From Myxocyprinus asiaticus (taxonomy: Eukaryota; Chordata; Actinopteri; Cypriniformes; Catostomidae), in the NCBI RefSeq assembly GCF_019703515.2, contig NC_059346.1:53702001-53766000 (forward strand): a stretch of DNA of 64,000 bases, written 5' to 3'. How positions within the stretch are numbered: the first letter of the stretch is position 1; each line of letters opens with the position of its first letter. A model generated the notes under the pieces. It had not been told where the DNA came from. It was given only the letters and a program-made list of their open reading frames with translations, and made no database searches. The translations under genes were made by a program, and so were the position numbers. Below, piece by piece: positions 1-13,707 of this stretch.

Positions 1-90
1 AGTCTTTATAGCAGCTGTAAAGGATTGGTAGATTTGTTTAGTTTACCACCTTTTAACATTCACATATAAAAGACTTTACACTTCACAAAC

Positions 91-3000
91 TTACAGAGCA
101 AGCTTTTTCAGCAAGGTATTGATGTCGGGGTCAAATGGCTTTTTTGCTTGAGCAAGTGTGAGGTAATCTTGTGCTTTCTCATAGTCTTTCATCTCCAAAC
201 AAGCCTAATTAAAAAATGAAAGGAAATTGATTGAAAGGAAATATATCAGTATAATTAGGTGAATCTCATGATAACTGTCTAGATCAAAGAAATGTCCTGG
301 TCATATTTTACCTCAAAATAAAAAGAAAAAAGAAGACATTATATTTTGCCTAAATCAAGCCTATTTTAGACCATTATGGTTTTTTTGCATTATGGCATTA
401 TTTTAATGACAGTTAAGTAGATTTAACCCTCATTAGCCTACATTAATGCAGAAAAAAATATTTAAATTCAAAACATTTGTAAAGTAAAAATTTTCGGTTC
501 AGAGCAACATCCTTTTACCTTTTTTAAATATTTTGTTCAAATAATCAATAAAGGACATATATGTGTAAAACAAACGGCTCCAACCTGGCCGCAGCGGAAC
601 AGTGCTTTGGTGTTGTGAGGGCTTATGTCCAGGGCTTTCTGACCATAGCAAAGGGCTTTCTGATGTTTCTCCTGCCTGAGGTATGTGAGTGAGAGGTTGA
701 GCAGGAAAGGTAACTTCACCTCCTCAAGATGCTTCTTCTCTTCTTCGTCCACTGGCACACGATTCTGCAAAAGTATCACGGCCTGTACCATGGACCAATG
801 TGATGTTAAAAGGGAAACATCAAAGGTCAGTTTTCCACACACAGATTTAGAAGGTCCCTTATTTTATTACTTTATTCATGGTGACTATCACAAGAGAATA
901 CTTGCTAGCCCACAACTAAATTAATGTACGTGTTTAGGAAACCAGCTTTAATATTTAAACACTTTAAGATTATGATAAACAATTTTCTCTAAGTAACACA
1001 AAAGAAAAAATTATGCAGAATGTCCAAGCTGCTCTTTTCCATTCAATGAAATTGACTGGTCCTGGCGAGTTCCAAAAATGCCAGTAGAAAGTAGAATTTA
1101 AGTAGTTAACACTGTTGTTTTCCCCCCTGCTCAGTCCTGTTAAGCATGTCGAGGCTGTTTACTGTTAGAACTTTTTACTGTGAACTAGAAAATTCAAACT
1201 AGAATTCAAATGGGTTGCATCAGTTTTAAGGTCTGCGCCGCGATATCGAGAAAAGCCCGGTTGATGGGGGCGCAATCCAAGGACACAGCAGGTTAGAGCA
1301 GAGCAGAGCAGATCACTGGCGAGAGTTGTTCTGTGATGGCTCGCAGTACACTTGCGCAAAAACCAGGCGTCAATCGCACCGCGAAAATATCGCATTGCAG
1401 ATGAGAAGCATTTTTAGAGCGTATAAATTTGCCTCGGCGGCCTGAAATTTAGCTTGGGTGACCACTGATAAAATTTCAATGTAGGGAGAACTATGATATT
1501 GTTCTTTACCTGCTGTCCGTGATCCTATCCGAACAGACCTGTGAGAGACAAATTACACATTGACTTTCCTCCATGGTCGGGGGTTGGGAGCTGTGTCAGT
1601 GGACTGGCTGACACGGATCCTAAGTAACTGATTTTGGAAACGCAGGCAACAAAATATATTTATAAAAATATATTATGATAAATATATTAAAATCACTATA
1701 AATTCTAATACATAGGCAGGTATTTACCATTAGATGCAACTTGTGAATGAAGATAAAACAATGCAGGGGAAACGGAAAAATTATGTAGGAAAACATTATA
1801 TGCCATTTTGTTGCAAAAATAAATAAATTATGCAAATGGAAAGCTGATACGAAAAAAGCCCCCAGCTCCCCAAGAATGCACAAATTAGCATTCAACGGGG
1901 GTCTCCTGTTGCACTCAAGGGGTCTGAGGCACCCCTAGACCCCCCACAACTCGCACCATTGTTGCGCCCTCTTGTGGACTTAGGAGACAAGGTTGATTTA
2001 AAAATCTGGTGATCACTGATGTCTTGTAGTTTTTCCTCCCTAACTAAAATAATGATTTTGAATTTTGGCCCTTTTGACAGCTCTATTGGACATTTTACAA
2101 AATATCTCCTTTTGTGTTCCACGCAACAAACGACATAAGGGTGAGTAGATGTGAACTTAATTTTTTAACAAGTACACATGCTTGTGCAAAGCAAAAGCTC
2201 AGTTAAAACTCTCGAGACTGAGACGGGAGAGTGACGTAATGGATAAGAAAGCACAGAACCTGCTTGTATCTCTCTCGGGCATCTTCATATCGCTTCTTAT
2301 TGAAGCAGAGATTGCCAAAGCTACGCTGTGTGTCCACCACATTCAGCAACGTTGACAGTGGGACAGTGTTCTGCTCTTCCTAAGAAACCATTTTTAAAAT
2401 CACAATCTCAGATACAACCAACCAACCACACATATTAATGAATACAAAAATTATATTCAACATTTTTAACAGCACCTTCAATTACTAATTAAAATAGCCT
2501 GGTAACATTTTCACAACAGAGCCCAGATCATTAAATGTGTAAAACTCTAGGAATTGGCAATTTTACAAAGCATTTAATTAAATGAGCAGGCCAAATTCAA
2601 AAAATCTTACCAGAGTCAAATCCATGAAATCATCCACTTTTGCTGTGTCCAAGAAATCGAGGACTTGCACCTCATAGAGGATTGTGGCTAATGGAGGTAT
2701 GTGTGGGGGGCAGCCAAGGTCCCCATAGGCATATTTGGGCTTGAAAAGAAAACGGGAAAACTCGTCTTTCCTCATAGTAAGAAGGCCGAGTTCTAGGCCA
2801 TACAAAGTAACATCTATGGGGAAAGAGCTGATTTGAGTGGCATTTAGGACAATGACAATAAACAGGGGAATAGTGATGATTATGATTATAATAGGAGATC
2901 TAAATGTCCACCTTACCTCGACCAAGCTTCATCATTCGTGGATATTTTAAGTGGCTGGTTGTCTCGAATGGTGCTTCGGAATACTCAAGAAAACCAGAGA

Positions 3001-4955
3001 AATGAACTGTGGATGAAATTACACTTACTGTTTGTTGTAAATGTTAAATATATACAGAAATGGCATTGTAGAAGTTGAACTAAAACATTAAGGGAGAATC
3101 CCACAAAAACGTGTCTAGGTCTCATTTCACCCCAAAATTAAAAAACAAAAAACATTGCAAATTAAATTATGAATAAATAATTAAGTCTATTTTTGGATCA
3201 TTAAGATTTTGAGCATTGCATTGTTCTGCATTATTTTCAAGTCCAAGAAGCCCATTTTCCCCTTAAATTTGCATTACAGAAATGTGTCAGAATGTTTAAC
3301 TTTTTTTTTCGTAATTCACATTATTTGCAATGGTGATTCTCATCAAATTCTCATTACTGTAATACAATGATTAAAAAAACTATTTGAATATACCATGGGC
3401 ATGTTCTTAACCAGGTCTGTGAAATTTACCCAAAAAGGTCCCGTGACATAAAGGTATATGTGCTGCTGAGAATCATTTATCTCTGAACTTGACTATCATA
3501 CGCAAGATGTTAAAACTGTGACTGACTGCTCCATTAAAACCACATTCAGTCTAGTCATTTACTTGATACTGAAGCATGCAAGGGTATGGGTGGACCTTCC
3601 CCTGCATGGATCACCTCTTTGAGAACTCCTCCATCCCCTAATATGTCTTGCATTTGCCAAGCCAGACGCTGGAAAGGAGTCTAAAACACAAATATTTATT
3701 AGATCATGTTTTAGCTTATCTATTTTTAATAAAACTATTTTTATAATTTATATAACAGTTCATATTTCTAAATACATATGTTGGCATTTGTAGCCATTAT
3801 TACTCAACATGAAACCCCATTAACCACCAAGTTAAAATTCTCTCATTTAATTACCCTCATGCCATCCCAGATGAACACAAAGATTTTTAGAAGAATATTT
3901 CAGCTCTGTAGGTCCATACAATGTAAGTGAATCGTGACCAAAACTTTGAAGCTCCAAAATGTACATAAAGGCACCATAAAACTAATTAAGACTCCAGTGG
4001 TTAAATCCATATCTTCAGAAGTGATATGATAGGTGTGTGAGAGAAACAGATCAATATTTATGTATTTTTTAACCATAAATCTCCACTTTCACATTCTTCT
4101 TCTTTTGTTTTTGGTGATTTGCATTCTTCTTGCATATCGCCACCTACTGGGCAGGGAGGAGAATTTTTAAGTGAAAATGGACTTACATATTGATCTGCTT
4201 CTCACCCACACCTATCATATTGCTTCTGAAGACATGGATTAAACCACTGGAGTCTTTGGACTACTTTTATGCTGCTTTTGTGATTTTTGTGGCTTTCAAT
4301 ATTTAATCATCATTCACTTGCATTGTATGGACCTACAGAGCTGAGATATTCTTCTGAAAATCTTTGTTTGCATTCAGGAAAAGAAAGTCAGAGAGAATTT
4401 TCATTTTCGGCTGCACTACCCCTTTAATTTGCTGTCAAATGGGTAAATTCAGGAGGTCCCATTTAGACTCTTAGCAAAGAAATACTGTGGTGGTACCATG
4501 CGACAGTAATGGTAACAGATGGTAATACAACGGTACTTTGAAATGGTATGGAAAAATCATAATCATGTGCCATGGTATTTACATGGCACTTCAAAGAATA
4601 TCATGGTACTGCCATGTCCAAAACACATGGAAAAACATATTGCCATGGTATTTGTGGATGCATTGACACACTAATATTGTTAGACATCCCAGGCGACCAA
4701 ATACGTCCAAATTGGAAGTTAAAAAGCTCTTTTTTAACTCTAAAGTCAGCCAGTGCTGTAGAAAAAATTACGTTTACTGAAATAGCATTAAAAACACATG
4801 TAAAGAGAAGTAGTTTGCTGGAGCGCCTTGTACATTTATAATCATTCACCATCAACAACAAACCTGCTTTGCACCTTTACCTCAATTCCGAACAGATGGC
4901 GCTCCTCTGGGGCTAAAAACTGTAATATTCTCGAGGTGCTGCCGTTTGTCGACAT
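91..4955 (-). CDS. fkbp6: FKBP6, inactive FK506-binding peptidyl-prolyl isomerase with TPR repeats
   Basis: Seven coding exons on the minus strand: 4955-4881, 3680-3563, 3006-2917, 2813-2611, 2379-2260, 782-585, 204-91. All junctions are GT-AG and phases close, giving 918 nt and 305 aa (human is about 327). The start at 4955 opens MSTNGSTSRILQFLAPEE. Residues about 45-160 form the FKBP fold (YGLELGLLTMRKDEF, FLFKPKYAYGDLGCPP, ILYEVQVLDFLD). Residues 163-305 carry TPR repeats (SFGNLCFNKKRYEDA, LPFLLNLSLTYL, ALFRCGQ). FKBP6 is known as a catalytically inactive FKBP that works with HSP90 in germ cells, in meiosis and in piRNA-based transposon silencing. Only the assembly is seen here; function is from the family. 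The 3' UTR probably runs off the left edge. Confidence 0.95.
783..2259. other. fkbp6 intron, unassigned sequence
   Basis: A 1.48-kb intron between coding exons 5 and 6. The part at about 1140-1620 is richer in G+C than its surroundings and has several CG dinucleotides, but no coding or repeat signature I recognise. The short open frames here have no splice support. Confidence 0.5.
3832..4428. repeat. Foldback (palindromic) element, copy 1
   Basis: The left half (about 3840-4080) is repeated as its reverse complement at about 4140-4425. Phrases such as CCATCCCAGATG, GATTTTTAGAAGAATATTTC and TAAACCACTGGAGTC occur in opposite orientations. It lies in intron 1 of fkbp6. Five more copies occur in the window. 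It has no coding capacity and is non-autonomous. Confidence 0.8.
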
Positions 4956-5524
4956 TGTGTGTTTTACAAAAACAGAAACTTTCTGAAATGGGAAATCTGC
5001 TGTTGATTTGTTATTGTTAGTGACCGCGAAACCGACGCCAACTAGCGGCCATTATTATAAAATGTAAATATATCTGTTCAAATAAAGCAATAAACCACGA
5101 AAGTCTCATTTTGGGGTGAGTTTACTACGGTTTAGATGTGTTTTTAGGTCACAGGAATGAATATACCGACTATTTTACAAATGTTGCGTTTGTTAGTAAT
5201 AGGGAGACGATGCTTTCTGAACTTTGAATCAACTGAACCATTTGATACTCAAAACGATTCATTTTTTCGAAGAGCTCGAAACACCGCGCGCTGAGGACAT
5301 CTGCTGGTAAAGTTATGTAAATGCAACAGAAAGACTACACAAAACATGCATTACTTTTCCGAAATGTATGAGAACTTCTAATGAGCAAAATGTCAATTTA
5401 GTTACATGTTTCAGAAGTCTACCATTAACATTTTGCATTACTTCTGAAAAACATGAATAAAAGCAATTCATTTCCACAAAATTAGTGGAGCTTCAAGCTG
5501 TTTCACATTGTTTTGGACTGAAAA

Positions 5525-6268
<744 letters not shown>

Positions 6269-6710
6269 AATAAATAAATAAATAAATAAAAGTTTAAAAA
6301 AAAAAATAATAATAATACAAAAATAAAACAAATCTGATCCATAATCACGGGACATTAATCGAAACGTATAATAAATAATTAAGTTGTCATATCACAAAAT
6401 TAAAAATGACCCTCTGTCTGGGGCAAGATCCCCCCGTGTTGAGTTGAGATTTATCAAGGCATCAATAGTGATCGATAACAGATGTCTATATACATGCAGG
6501 AAGAAATGAAAACCAATTGTTTCATAGGAAGATGTTAATGAAAAACACTTCCTTCTTCACACTAAGGCAAATAAAAAGGAGGCGCTGCTCAAGTGAGGAG
6601 TGTGCTGTATTTAAACTATCTGGACTTTGCTCTCACTTGGTCTGTTTTCTCTTTCTGTACCATCGGAATCAAGTCTACAAACGCGATCTTCAACGCGATA
6701 GTGCTGTATT

Positions 6711-9310
6711 ATGGTGAGCTTGTTTATCAAAAACCAAAACGACTGTTTTCACTGTACAATTTCTAAACTTTCCAGGATATCAGCATAGTTTGTGTAACAC
6801 TTTATTAAGATGAAGAACTCTGAGAGATATTAGGTTAAACGCTTTGAATGTATGTATGCTAGCAAAATCTGCACAGTTTTGGCAAACTGTATGCGCATTT
6901 GACCTGTTGGCAATCCTTGGCAAGTGTGTTTTCGTTTTTGTTCATGTAGGTCATACAGTAGCTTATCACAATTCAATCGAGGCGTGATTTTAAAATGATC
7001 AAGTGGCAGGAAGGATTATTTTATGTTTTATTTTGTCATTTTAAAGACAAGATATAAGTTTTTGTACAAAATGCAAAAGATAACTACACTGAAAAAGTGA
7101 CTAGTAAGATTTAGTTTTAAGAATGTATTTCATGACATAATATTGATTAAAGTGAATGAGTACATTTAACTTAATAATTTCAGTTAATACAGTACATTTT
7201 TTTAAATCTGATGCACATGGTACTTAAATAAACATAGTAAATTTTATATGAACATTGTACATTTAAAACTTTCCTCATGAACACACATTTAATCATGTAC
7301 CACATGAAACGTATTGCATGCTAGTCTATTAGACAACATCACCTTGCATTACTGACAATAGAAATGCAGACTGAACACTTAGTGCACAAATCACGATGAA
7401 GGTAACAATCAACAGATATTATTATTATTATTATTATTATTACTACTGTTATTATTATTATCATGACCAGTTATTTTGTTGAGTAGAAAATGAACTTCAG
7501 ACTTTTCAAAGCAAGAAGTTACTAAACAAAACATCAAATCAACAATAAAAACGGTGTAAATAAACTTGCAAACAGTGAAACCATGCAAGCTCATTAATTA
7601 TTCAACTGGGAACACCAGCTTCGAAAAGTTAAGTAAAGTGTACTCAAATTAGCGAATAAATGTGACAAGGTTTTCTACTTTAGGATGGATAGGCGCATGA
7701 TGATGCATTGTAAAGATAACGAACAATCATAAATAATATTTACTTATAACTTATAAGTACATATTAGTAAGTAAATATTATTTATGATTGTTCGTTATCT
7801 TTCATTATAAGTTATAAGCTAGAGCATGCTTGAATTGAGTACAAATGTAGAATTTACTTAATATTTTCAAGTTTGCAATTTAACTTATTCAGTGTAGAAT
7901 GTATTTTTCTGCTATTTTATTTCACCACCAAAAAAAAAAAAAAAAAAATCAGTGTAAATACATACAGTATATGGAAATACAATGGTCCCAAAAAGTATTT
8001 GGACACTTTAGCCAAGTGGCATTTATTTTTAAGAAAGATAGCACATGCACAATTTTCAAGCAAAAAGAAGTTTGGTAAATTAGAAAAACAATAGATAAAA
8101 TTATAGAAATTAAGATGATTTTATTTTTTATTTTTTTCTGGTTGACAGACTTAGTGGAACATTTCCACAGTTACTGTGATAAAATACACCTGTTACCGCA
8201 AGACAATACATCATAGTCTGAAAACTTTTTGGGGCCCATGCATGTCATTTAATTTACACTTGTAGGCCTTGCTAATTCATTTAGTAAGTTTTTATTTTGC
8301 AACATTGTTCTGTTATAAATAAATAATGTATACTCGTTTCCAACAGAAATGTCCTTTGTATTTAAAGCACTAGAGATGCACAGTAATTTCATGCACCATG
8401 TTGCATACACTGGTTATTGGCAAGCACATGGCCTTAAATTCTCTCATTACTTGTATCTGTTTTAGGATAGCAAAATTGAAAGTGCTCAGAGGGAGGCAGA
8501 GGAGGTGAAAGTCATTATGCTGGAAAATGCAAATAAAGCAGAAGAACGTGAAGGAAAACTCAAGGATCAGAGAGCTGAACAACTTCAGTCCACTGTGAGT
8601 AATGTTCATCTGTGTCCCCTGAAATAGAGTCTGATATTGGCGTGTAACTTGCAATATGATGCATGTCATATCTAGATTTAATACATCCCGATTCATCACA
8701 GTTAAATCTGGATGTCTTCTGATTTACTTGTACATTGCATTTATGCAGACGCTTTTATCCAAAGTGCATTCAGTGTATACATTTTATCAGTATGTGTGCT
8801 CCCTGGGAATTGAACCCATGACTTGGTATGCAGGAACTCTAAGACTAAATGCAACTCTAAACAATAGGACAGTCATAATATTCCTGGTATAAAAGTTATG
8901 TACAGTATAAACCTACAACATATAAACATCAACATTAGTGTTTAGAATATTCTATGAAACTTTATTCGCAGTTCTCAACCCAGAATTGCCATATCAACAA
9001 AACTCTATTGTGGAATGACATTTTCACACACTCTCAAACAATCTGCATCTTTGTGTTTAAGGAGTCAATCAATAATTCTCATCCAGTTCTATTTCAAATT
9101 TTCTTTCAGAGTAAAACTGCAAAGCTAAAAAATGCAACAAAGCTGAAAGTGAACCAGAAAATGGAGTTCATGCGGGCTAATAAAGGACTTTTAAGCATCT
9201 TAATGGTCTCAGCTGCTATTATAATTGCTGTGGTGATTGCCATGCTCGTCACCAAAGACATATATGAGCACAGGCACTCAGAAGTAGAAAGTGTCTTAGA
9301 AGAGCCATAG
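6711..9310 (+). CDS. vamp5: VAMP5-like R-SNARE (vesicle-associated membrane protein)
   Basis: Three coding exons: 6711-6713 (the ATG codon alone), 8466-8594 and 9110-9310; all GT-AG and phase 0; 110 aa. Residues about 5-60 form the R-SNARE helix (REAEEVKVIMLENANKAEER), with the arginine of EER in the position of the ionic zero layer. A single membrane anchor (GLLSILMVSAAIIIAVVIAM) follows at about 77-98. A 15-20 residue acidic tail comes after the anchor; VAMP5 has such a tail and VAMP8 hardly any. In human, VAMP8, VAMP5 and TMEM150A lie close together on 2p11.2, and tmem150a is the next gene here, which supports this call. R-SNAREs pair with Q-SNAREs to fuse vesicles. The symbol is a best guess within VAMP5/VAMP8. 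Confidence 0.82.
6714..8465. other. VAMP gene intron 1
   Basis: 1.75-kb AT-rich intron. It holds an (ATT)n run near 7417-7460, a perfect inverted repeat at 7712-7802, and a poly-A run near 7929. No coding signal was found. Confidence 0.6.
7712..7802. repeat. Perfect 35-bp inverted repeat (hairpin)
   Basis: Arms 7712-7746 and 7768-7802 are exact reverse complements for about 34-35 bp (outer bases AAAGATAACGAACAATC) with a 21-bp loop that itself contains ACTTATAAGT. It sits inside VAMP intron 1. It may be a small MITE, or part of a larger one. Confidence 0.9.
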
Positions 9311-9478
9311 CATCAACTTCAGCAGACTGGAACAAGAAGAGGACAAATCCCCACTACCACACCAGAACTGTCAGTTTGTTCAGGGGAGTATGACTGACTT
9401 TACCAACACTTGGAACCTCTTTTGACTCAACAAAACCAATTTTACTGTGGAGAAGTCTTTTCATTTGTAGACTGTTTA

Positions 9479-9750
9479 GGACCCACTTTACTGTTTATTA
9501 GGTGTCTTTAACTATGTAATTAAGCACTTGATACAAGGTACTTATTATGTACATGCATGTTGTTGCAGTATACTTACATTTAAAGTACCTGCATTAAATT
9601 ACATCTGTAGTTACACTGTTAACCTTATACCCTAACCCTACCTCTAAACCTACCCGTACAACCTACAACCTTATACAATAAGTACATTGTATTGTATGTA
9701 TTTTAATATTAGTACATTGTAGTTAAAAACACCTAATATAAAGTTGGACC
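9479..9750. mobile_element. MITE with GGACCCACTTT / AAAGTTGGACC ends, intact copy
   Basis: 272 bp with inverted ends carrying ATTAGGTGTCTTTAACTA and its complement. Telomere-like CCCTAACCCTA text inside is part of this family. It lies in the 3' flank of the VAMP gene. A second copy, split by a Tc1 insertion, is at 37163-38703. The superfamily is not certain. Confidence 0.75.
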
Positions 9751-10130
9751 ATAGTTTTTATGGGTTAGATGTTTCTGGGGTGGGGGCGACATGTTTAGCT
9801 GACATTAATTGGTTATGTTTTATGATATATCTAAGCTAAGATGAGAGAAAATTCATTATTATAAAGAATTTTCAGGAACCTTTTTATAAAACTTACATTT
9901 CAAATGGGATAAATCATATTTAAGGGAGAACAATCATGATAGTCATGCTTTAAGATTGCTTCAAATTGAATTTCCATTAAAAATGATTTAAAAAGTGAGT
10001 TCTGAATTACCCATTTAGCTTTTCAAAGCTCTCACAGTGGATGGTAAAGTCTTCGATGGGAATAGGGCATAGGGATTATCACTTCTGAATGGAACGCACA
10101 CTTAGATTGTTTAGTGTCAATTGATATGTT

Positions 10131-10561
10131 TAAAGGTGCACTAAATAATTTTTTGAGGAATGTTGAAGTGGCTAACATTGTCTTACACTGACACCTAGTG
10201 GCCTGGATGCTGCATCATTCAAACACAGTAGTTTTCAATTTCAGATGCCATTGAAGAAATTCACTAAACCCAATAAGCCAGGATTAATTTGATCCATGAA
10301 TGAAAGTGTCCGATTACAGGGCAGTTACTGAGATTAAGAGAGTGGTATTCAGCTGGTCATGTGATGCTAACATGGCTGCCCCCATGAGGCGCCCCTGCCA
10401 CATGTAGAATAAAAGAGCTCTTATAAGGCTACTGATATGACTGAACTCTTCATCTCACATGAGTGGTCATGATTTTACACATATGTTTCAAAATTACTAT
10501 TCATTTTTTTACAAGTAAAACTTTTTAAATGAGGAAAAAAAATTACTGAGTGCACCTTTAA
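10131..10561. mobile_element. MITE with TAAAGGTGCACT / GAGTGCACCTTTA ends, copy 1
   Basis: About 430 bp, bounded by an inverted terminal repeat and containing the line CACTGACACCTAG and CTGGTCATGTGAT. Related copies are at 40106-40511 and 53081-53370. No reading frame. Confidence 0.75.
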
Positions 10562-11628
10562 GCATACTTCAAAATTCACAATCATGCACATTCATGGTTA
10601 ACTCAAGGAGTTTTAAGATTGTTTGCATTATATTTGCATACAAGATTGTGGGGAAGGTTGTTCACCAAAATTCATTTGGTGTGCTGTAACTTTGTCATAT
10701 AAACACAACTTTACAGAAAAGGCTACCACGAAAGACTTGATCCCCATGGAAATAGTGCTGATAGTTTGGTATGTAAACAAAAGAAGATTAAAAGCAAGGT
10801 CCAGTGCACAACATCCCTTTTTTGTGCACTGTGCTAACATCGGGTTAACATATGAGATTAATATAATAGTTTATATAATTGTATAATATAATTGTTTATA
10901 ATATTTTAATAATTTCATTATTATTTAAAAAATAAGAATTTATAATAATAATAAAATCATTATATACTAAAACCATAATTCTATATTTTTGACTTGGAAA
11001 CCACCCAAAGTTGTTATTACCTTTCATGAAGTCATGCCACAAGGTTGATTCTCATGTTTGGTTAAAATGTGGTATATAAATTGGGAAGGAAGTGAAAATC
11101 ATCAGTTGTATTGCAACCTGGTGGTTTATACCTTGAAATTCGCTTAAGCATCAATCCATAATCACTATTTTCTCAGTCAATTGCAATAAAGCAATCAGTA
11201 CATTTCCAATAGGAATGTACTGGTCACACCCAACTATATAATAGTGCATTAAATCTATTGCAAAGATGAGAGTAATCAATCTCTTTGTCATGGAACCGGC
11301 ACATAATCTTTCAGGAGGACTTTTGTTGTAGGCAACTACTGTGTAATGATTTGATTGCTCCTCTATATGACCAAATAAATTATTATTGTTTGATGGATTT
11401 GTGTCTTCGTTTTTTCCATTGCATTATATATTATTGCTATGAAGGCTAATTTGAACATTTAACAGTATTATTTGTCATTGTCATGATTCCCACCTTTGTT
11501 GTTCCACCCGCTTACCACCAGAGAGCTCCATCACCTGGGGATTGACTTTAACTAACTGGACACCATTTCCCATAATCCCCGTACCTGTCAATGATTACCT
11601 GTTCACCTGTTTCCAATCCACTCAGCTA

Positions 11629-13206
11629 CAGGTGCATCTCAATAAATTAGAATGTCGTGGAAAAGTTCATTTATTTCAGTAATTCAACTCAAATTGTGAA
11701 ACTCGTGTATTAAATAAATTCAATGCACACAGACTGAAGTAGTTTAAGTCTTTGGTTCTTTTAACTGTGATGATTTTGGCTCACATTTAACAAAAACCCA
11801 CCAATTCACTATCTCAAAAAATTAGAATATGGTGACATGCCAATCAGCTAATCAACTCAAAACACCTGCAAAGGTTTCCTGAGCCTTCAAAATGGTCTCT
11901 CAGTTTGGTTCACTAGGCTACACAATCATGGGGAAGACTGCTGATCTGACAGTTGTCCAGAAGACGATCATTGACACGCTTCACAAGGAGGGTAAGCCAC
12001 AAACATTCATTGCCAAAGAAGCTGGCTGTTCACAGAGTGCTGTATCAAAGCATGTTAACAGAAAGTTGAGTGGAAGGAAAAAGTGTGGAAGGAAAAAGAT
12101 GCACAACCAACTGAGAGAACCGCAGCCTTATGATTGTCAAGCAAAATCGATTCAAGAATTTGGGTGAACTTCACAAGGAATGGACTGAGGCTGGGATCAA
12201 GGCATCAAGAGCCACCACACACAGACGTGTCAAAGAATTTGGCTACAGTTGTCATATTCCTCTTGTTAAGCCACTCCTGAACCACAGACAACGTCAGAGG
12301 CATCTTACCTGGGCTAAGGACAAGAAGAACTGGACTGTTGCCCAGTGGTCCAAAGTCCTCTTTTCAGATGAGAGCAAGTTTTGTATTTCATTTGGAAACC
12401 AAGGTCCTAGAGTCTGGAGGAAGGGTGGAGAAGTTCATAGCCCAAGTTGCTTGAAGTCCAGTGTTGTTTCCACAGTCTGTGATGATTTGGGGTGCAATGT
12501 CATCTGCTGGTGTTGGTCCATTTGGTTTTCAAAAAACACAAGTCACTGCACCCGTTTACCAAGAAATTTTGGAGCACTTCATGCTTCCTTCTGCTGACCA
12601 GCTTTTTAAAGATGCTGATTTCATTTTCCAGCAGGATTTGGCACCTGCCCACACTGCCAAAAGCACCAAAAGTTGGTTAAATGACCATGGTGTTGGTGTG
12701 CTTGACTGGCCAGCAAACTCACCAGACCTGAACCCCATAGAGAATCTATGGGGTATTGTCAAGAGGAAAATGAGAAACAAGAGACCAAAAAATGCAGATG
12801 AGCTGAAGGCCACTGTCAAAGAAACCTGGGCTTCCATACCACCTCGGCAGTGCCACAAACTGATCACCTCCATGCCACGCCAAATTGAGGCAGTAATTAA
12901 AGCAAAAGGAGCCCCTACCAAGTATTGAGTACATATACAGTAAATGAACATACTTTCCAGAAGGCCAACAATTCACTAAAAATGTTTTTTTAATTGGTCT
13001 TATGATGTATTCTAATTTTGAGATAGTGAATTGGTGGGTTTTTGTTAAATGTGAGCCAAAATCATCACAATTAAAAGAACCAAAGGCTTAAACTACTTCA
13101 GTCTGTGTGCATTGAATTTATTTAATACATGAGTTTCACAATTTGAGTTGAATTACTGAAATAAATGAACTTTTCCACAACATTCTAATTTATTGAGATG
13201 CACCTG
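11629..13206 (+). mobile_element. Tc1/mariner element A, near-complete, long terminal inverted repeats
   Basis: 1578 bp, flanked by TA on both sides (11627-28 and 13207-08). Ends read CAGGTGCATCTC and GAGATGCACCTG. The inverted repeats run to about 200 bp, including TTTGTTAAATGTGAGCCAAA at the inner side. The interior holds one transposase gene with two frame breaks. Confidence 0.95.
11892..12928 (+). pseudogene. Tc1 transposase of element A, two frameshifts
   Basis: The reading frame is split in three. Residues from 11892 hold the paired-type helix-turn-helix (FIAKEAGCSQSAVSKHV) and the GRKK motif. It shifts near 12105-12130, then runs through the first catalytic Asp (LFSDESKF), and shifts again near 12465. 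The last part has the second Asp (FQQDLAPAHT) and the catalytic Glu (SPDLNPIENLW) and ends STOP after APTKY. All catalytic residues survive, so only about two indels separate it from an intact frame. Not active as it stands. Confidence 0.93.
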
Positions 13207-13707
13207 TATTTAAGACTCGCACTCACTCTCTCACATTGTGAAGTCTTGTTTTGCCCTGGCTGATATTTCTGAGTGTTCTCTGTGTTTATTGCATTACCTG
13301 TGTATGATCCTGGACTGTTCACCCTGTTTTGACCCGTTGCTGGCTGCCTACTATTACTGCCTTGTTTACCTGGAAATAACCTGTGATTGTCTGCCGCCTG
13401 CCCTGACCACTTTATTGACTACCTCTCTGGATTACCTTGGATATTACTGTTGCTGATGATTGACCCCTGCCTGTATTACTACGTTTATTGTTATTAAAAG
13501 TTGCATATGGATCTCAACTCCGCTGACTCATCATTACAGTCATGTTCTACTGGCATATTATGTACTGTAAATAAACTTTGATATTGGTCAAAACATTAAA
13601 AAAAAAAAAAATCATGCTTCATGGTATCTACACAGAATTGCTCTGAAAATAAATTTTTAAAAGTTGGTCAATAGAAACATTCAATGCTATTTTAATTCCC
13701 TTTTTAG

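Larger units (their letters stand above)
11480..13552. mobile_element. Interspersed repeat carrying a nested Tc1 element
   Basis: The flanks of the Tc1 copy (about 11480-11628 and 13207-13552) read as one continuous repeat. It begins near GTCATGATTCCC and ends in CTCATCATTACAG after 'GTTATTAAAAG'. This type is common in fish genomes, but I do not assign a superfamily. The Tc1 insertion is therefore younger than this repeat. Confidence 0.55.

Noticed and set aside
9630..9660. Telomere-like CCCTAACCCTA repeat
   Set aside because: It is part of a MITE family seen again at about 37300-37345, not an interstitial telomere.
12556..12976. 131- and 76-codon frames on the minus strand
   Set aside because: Shadows of the Tc1 transposase on the plus strand.
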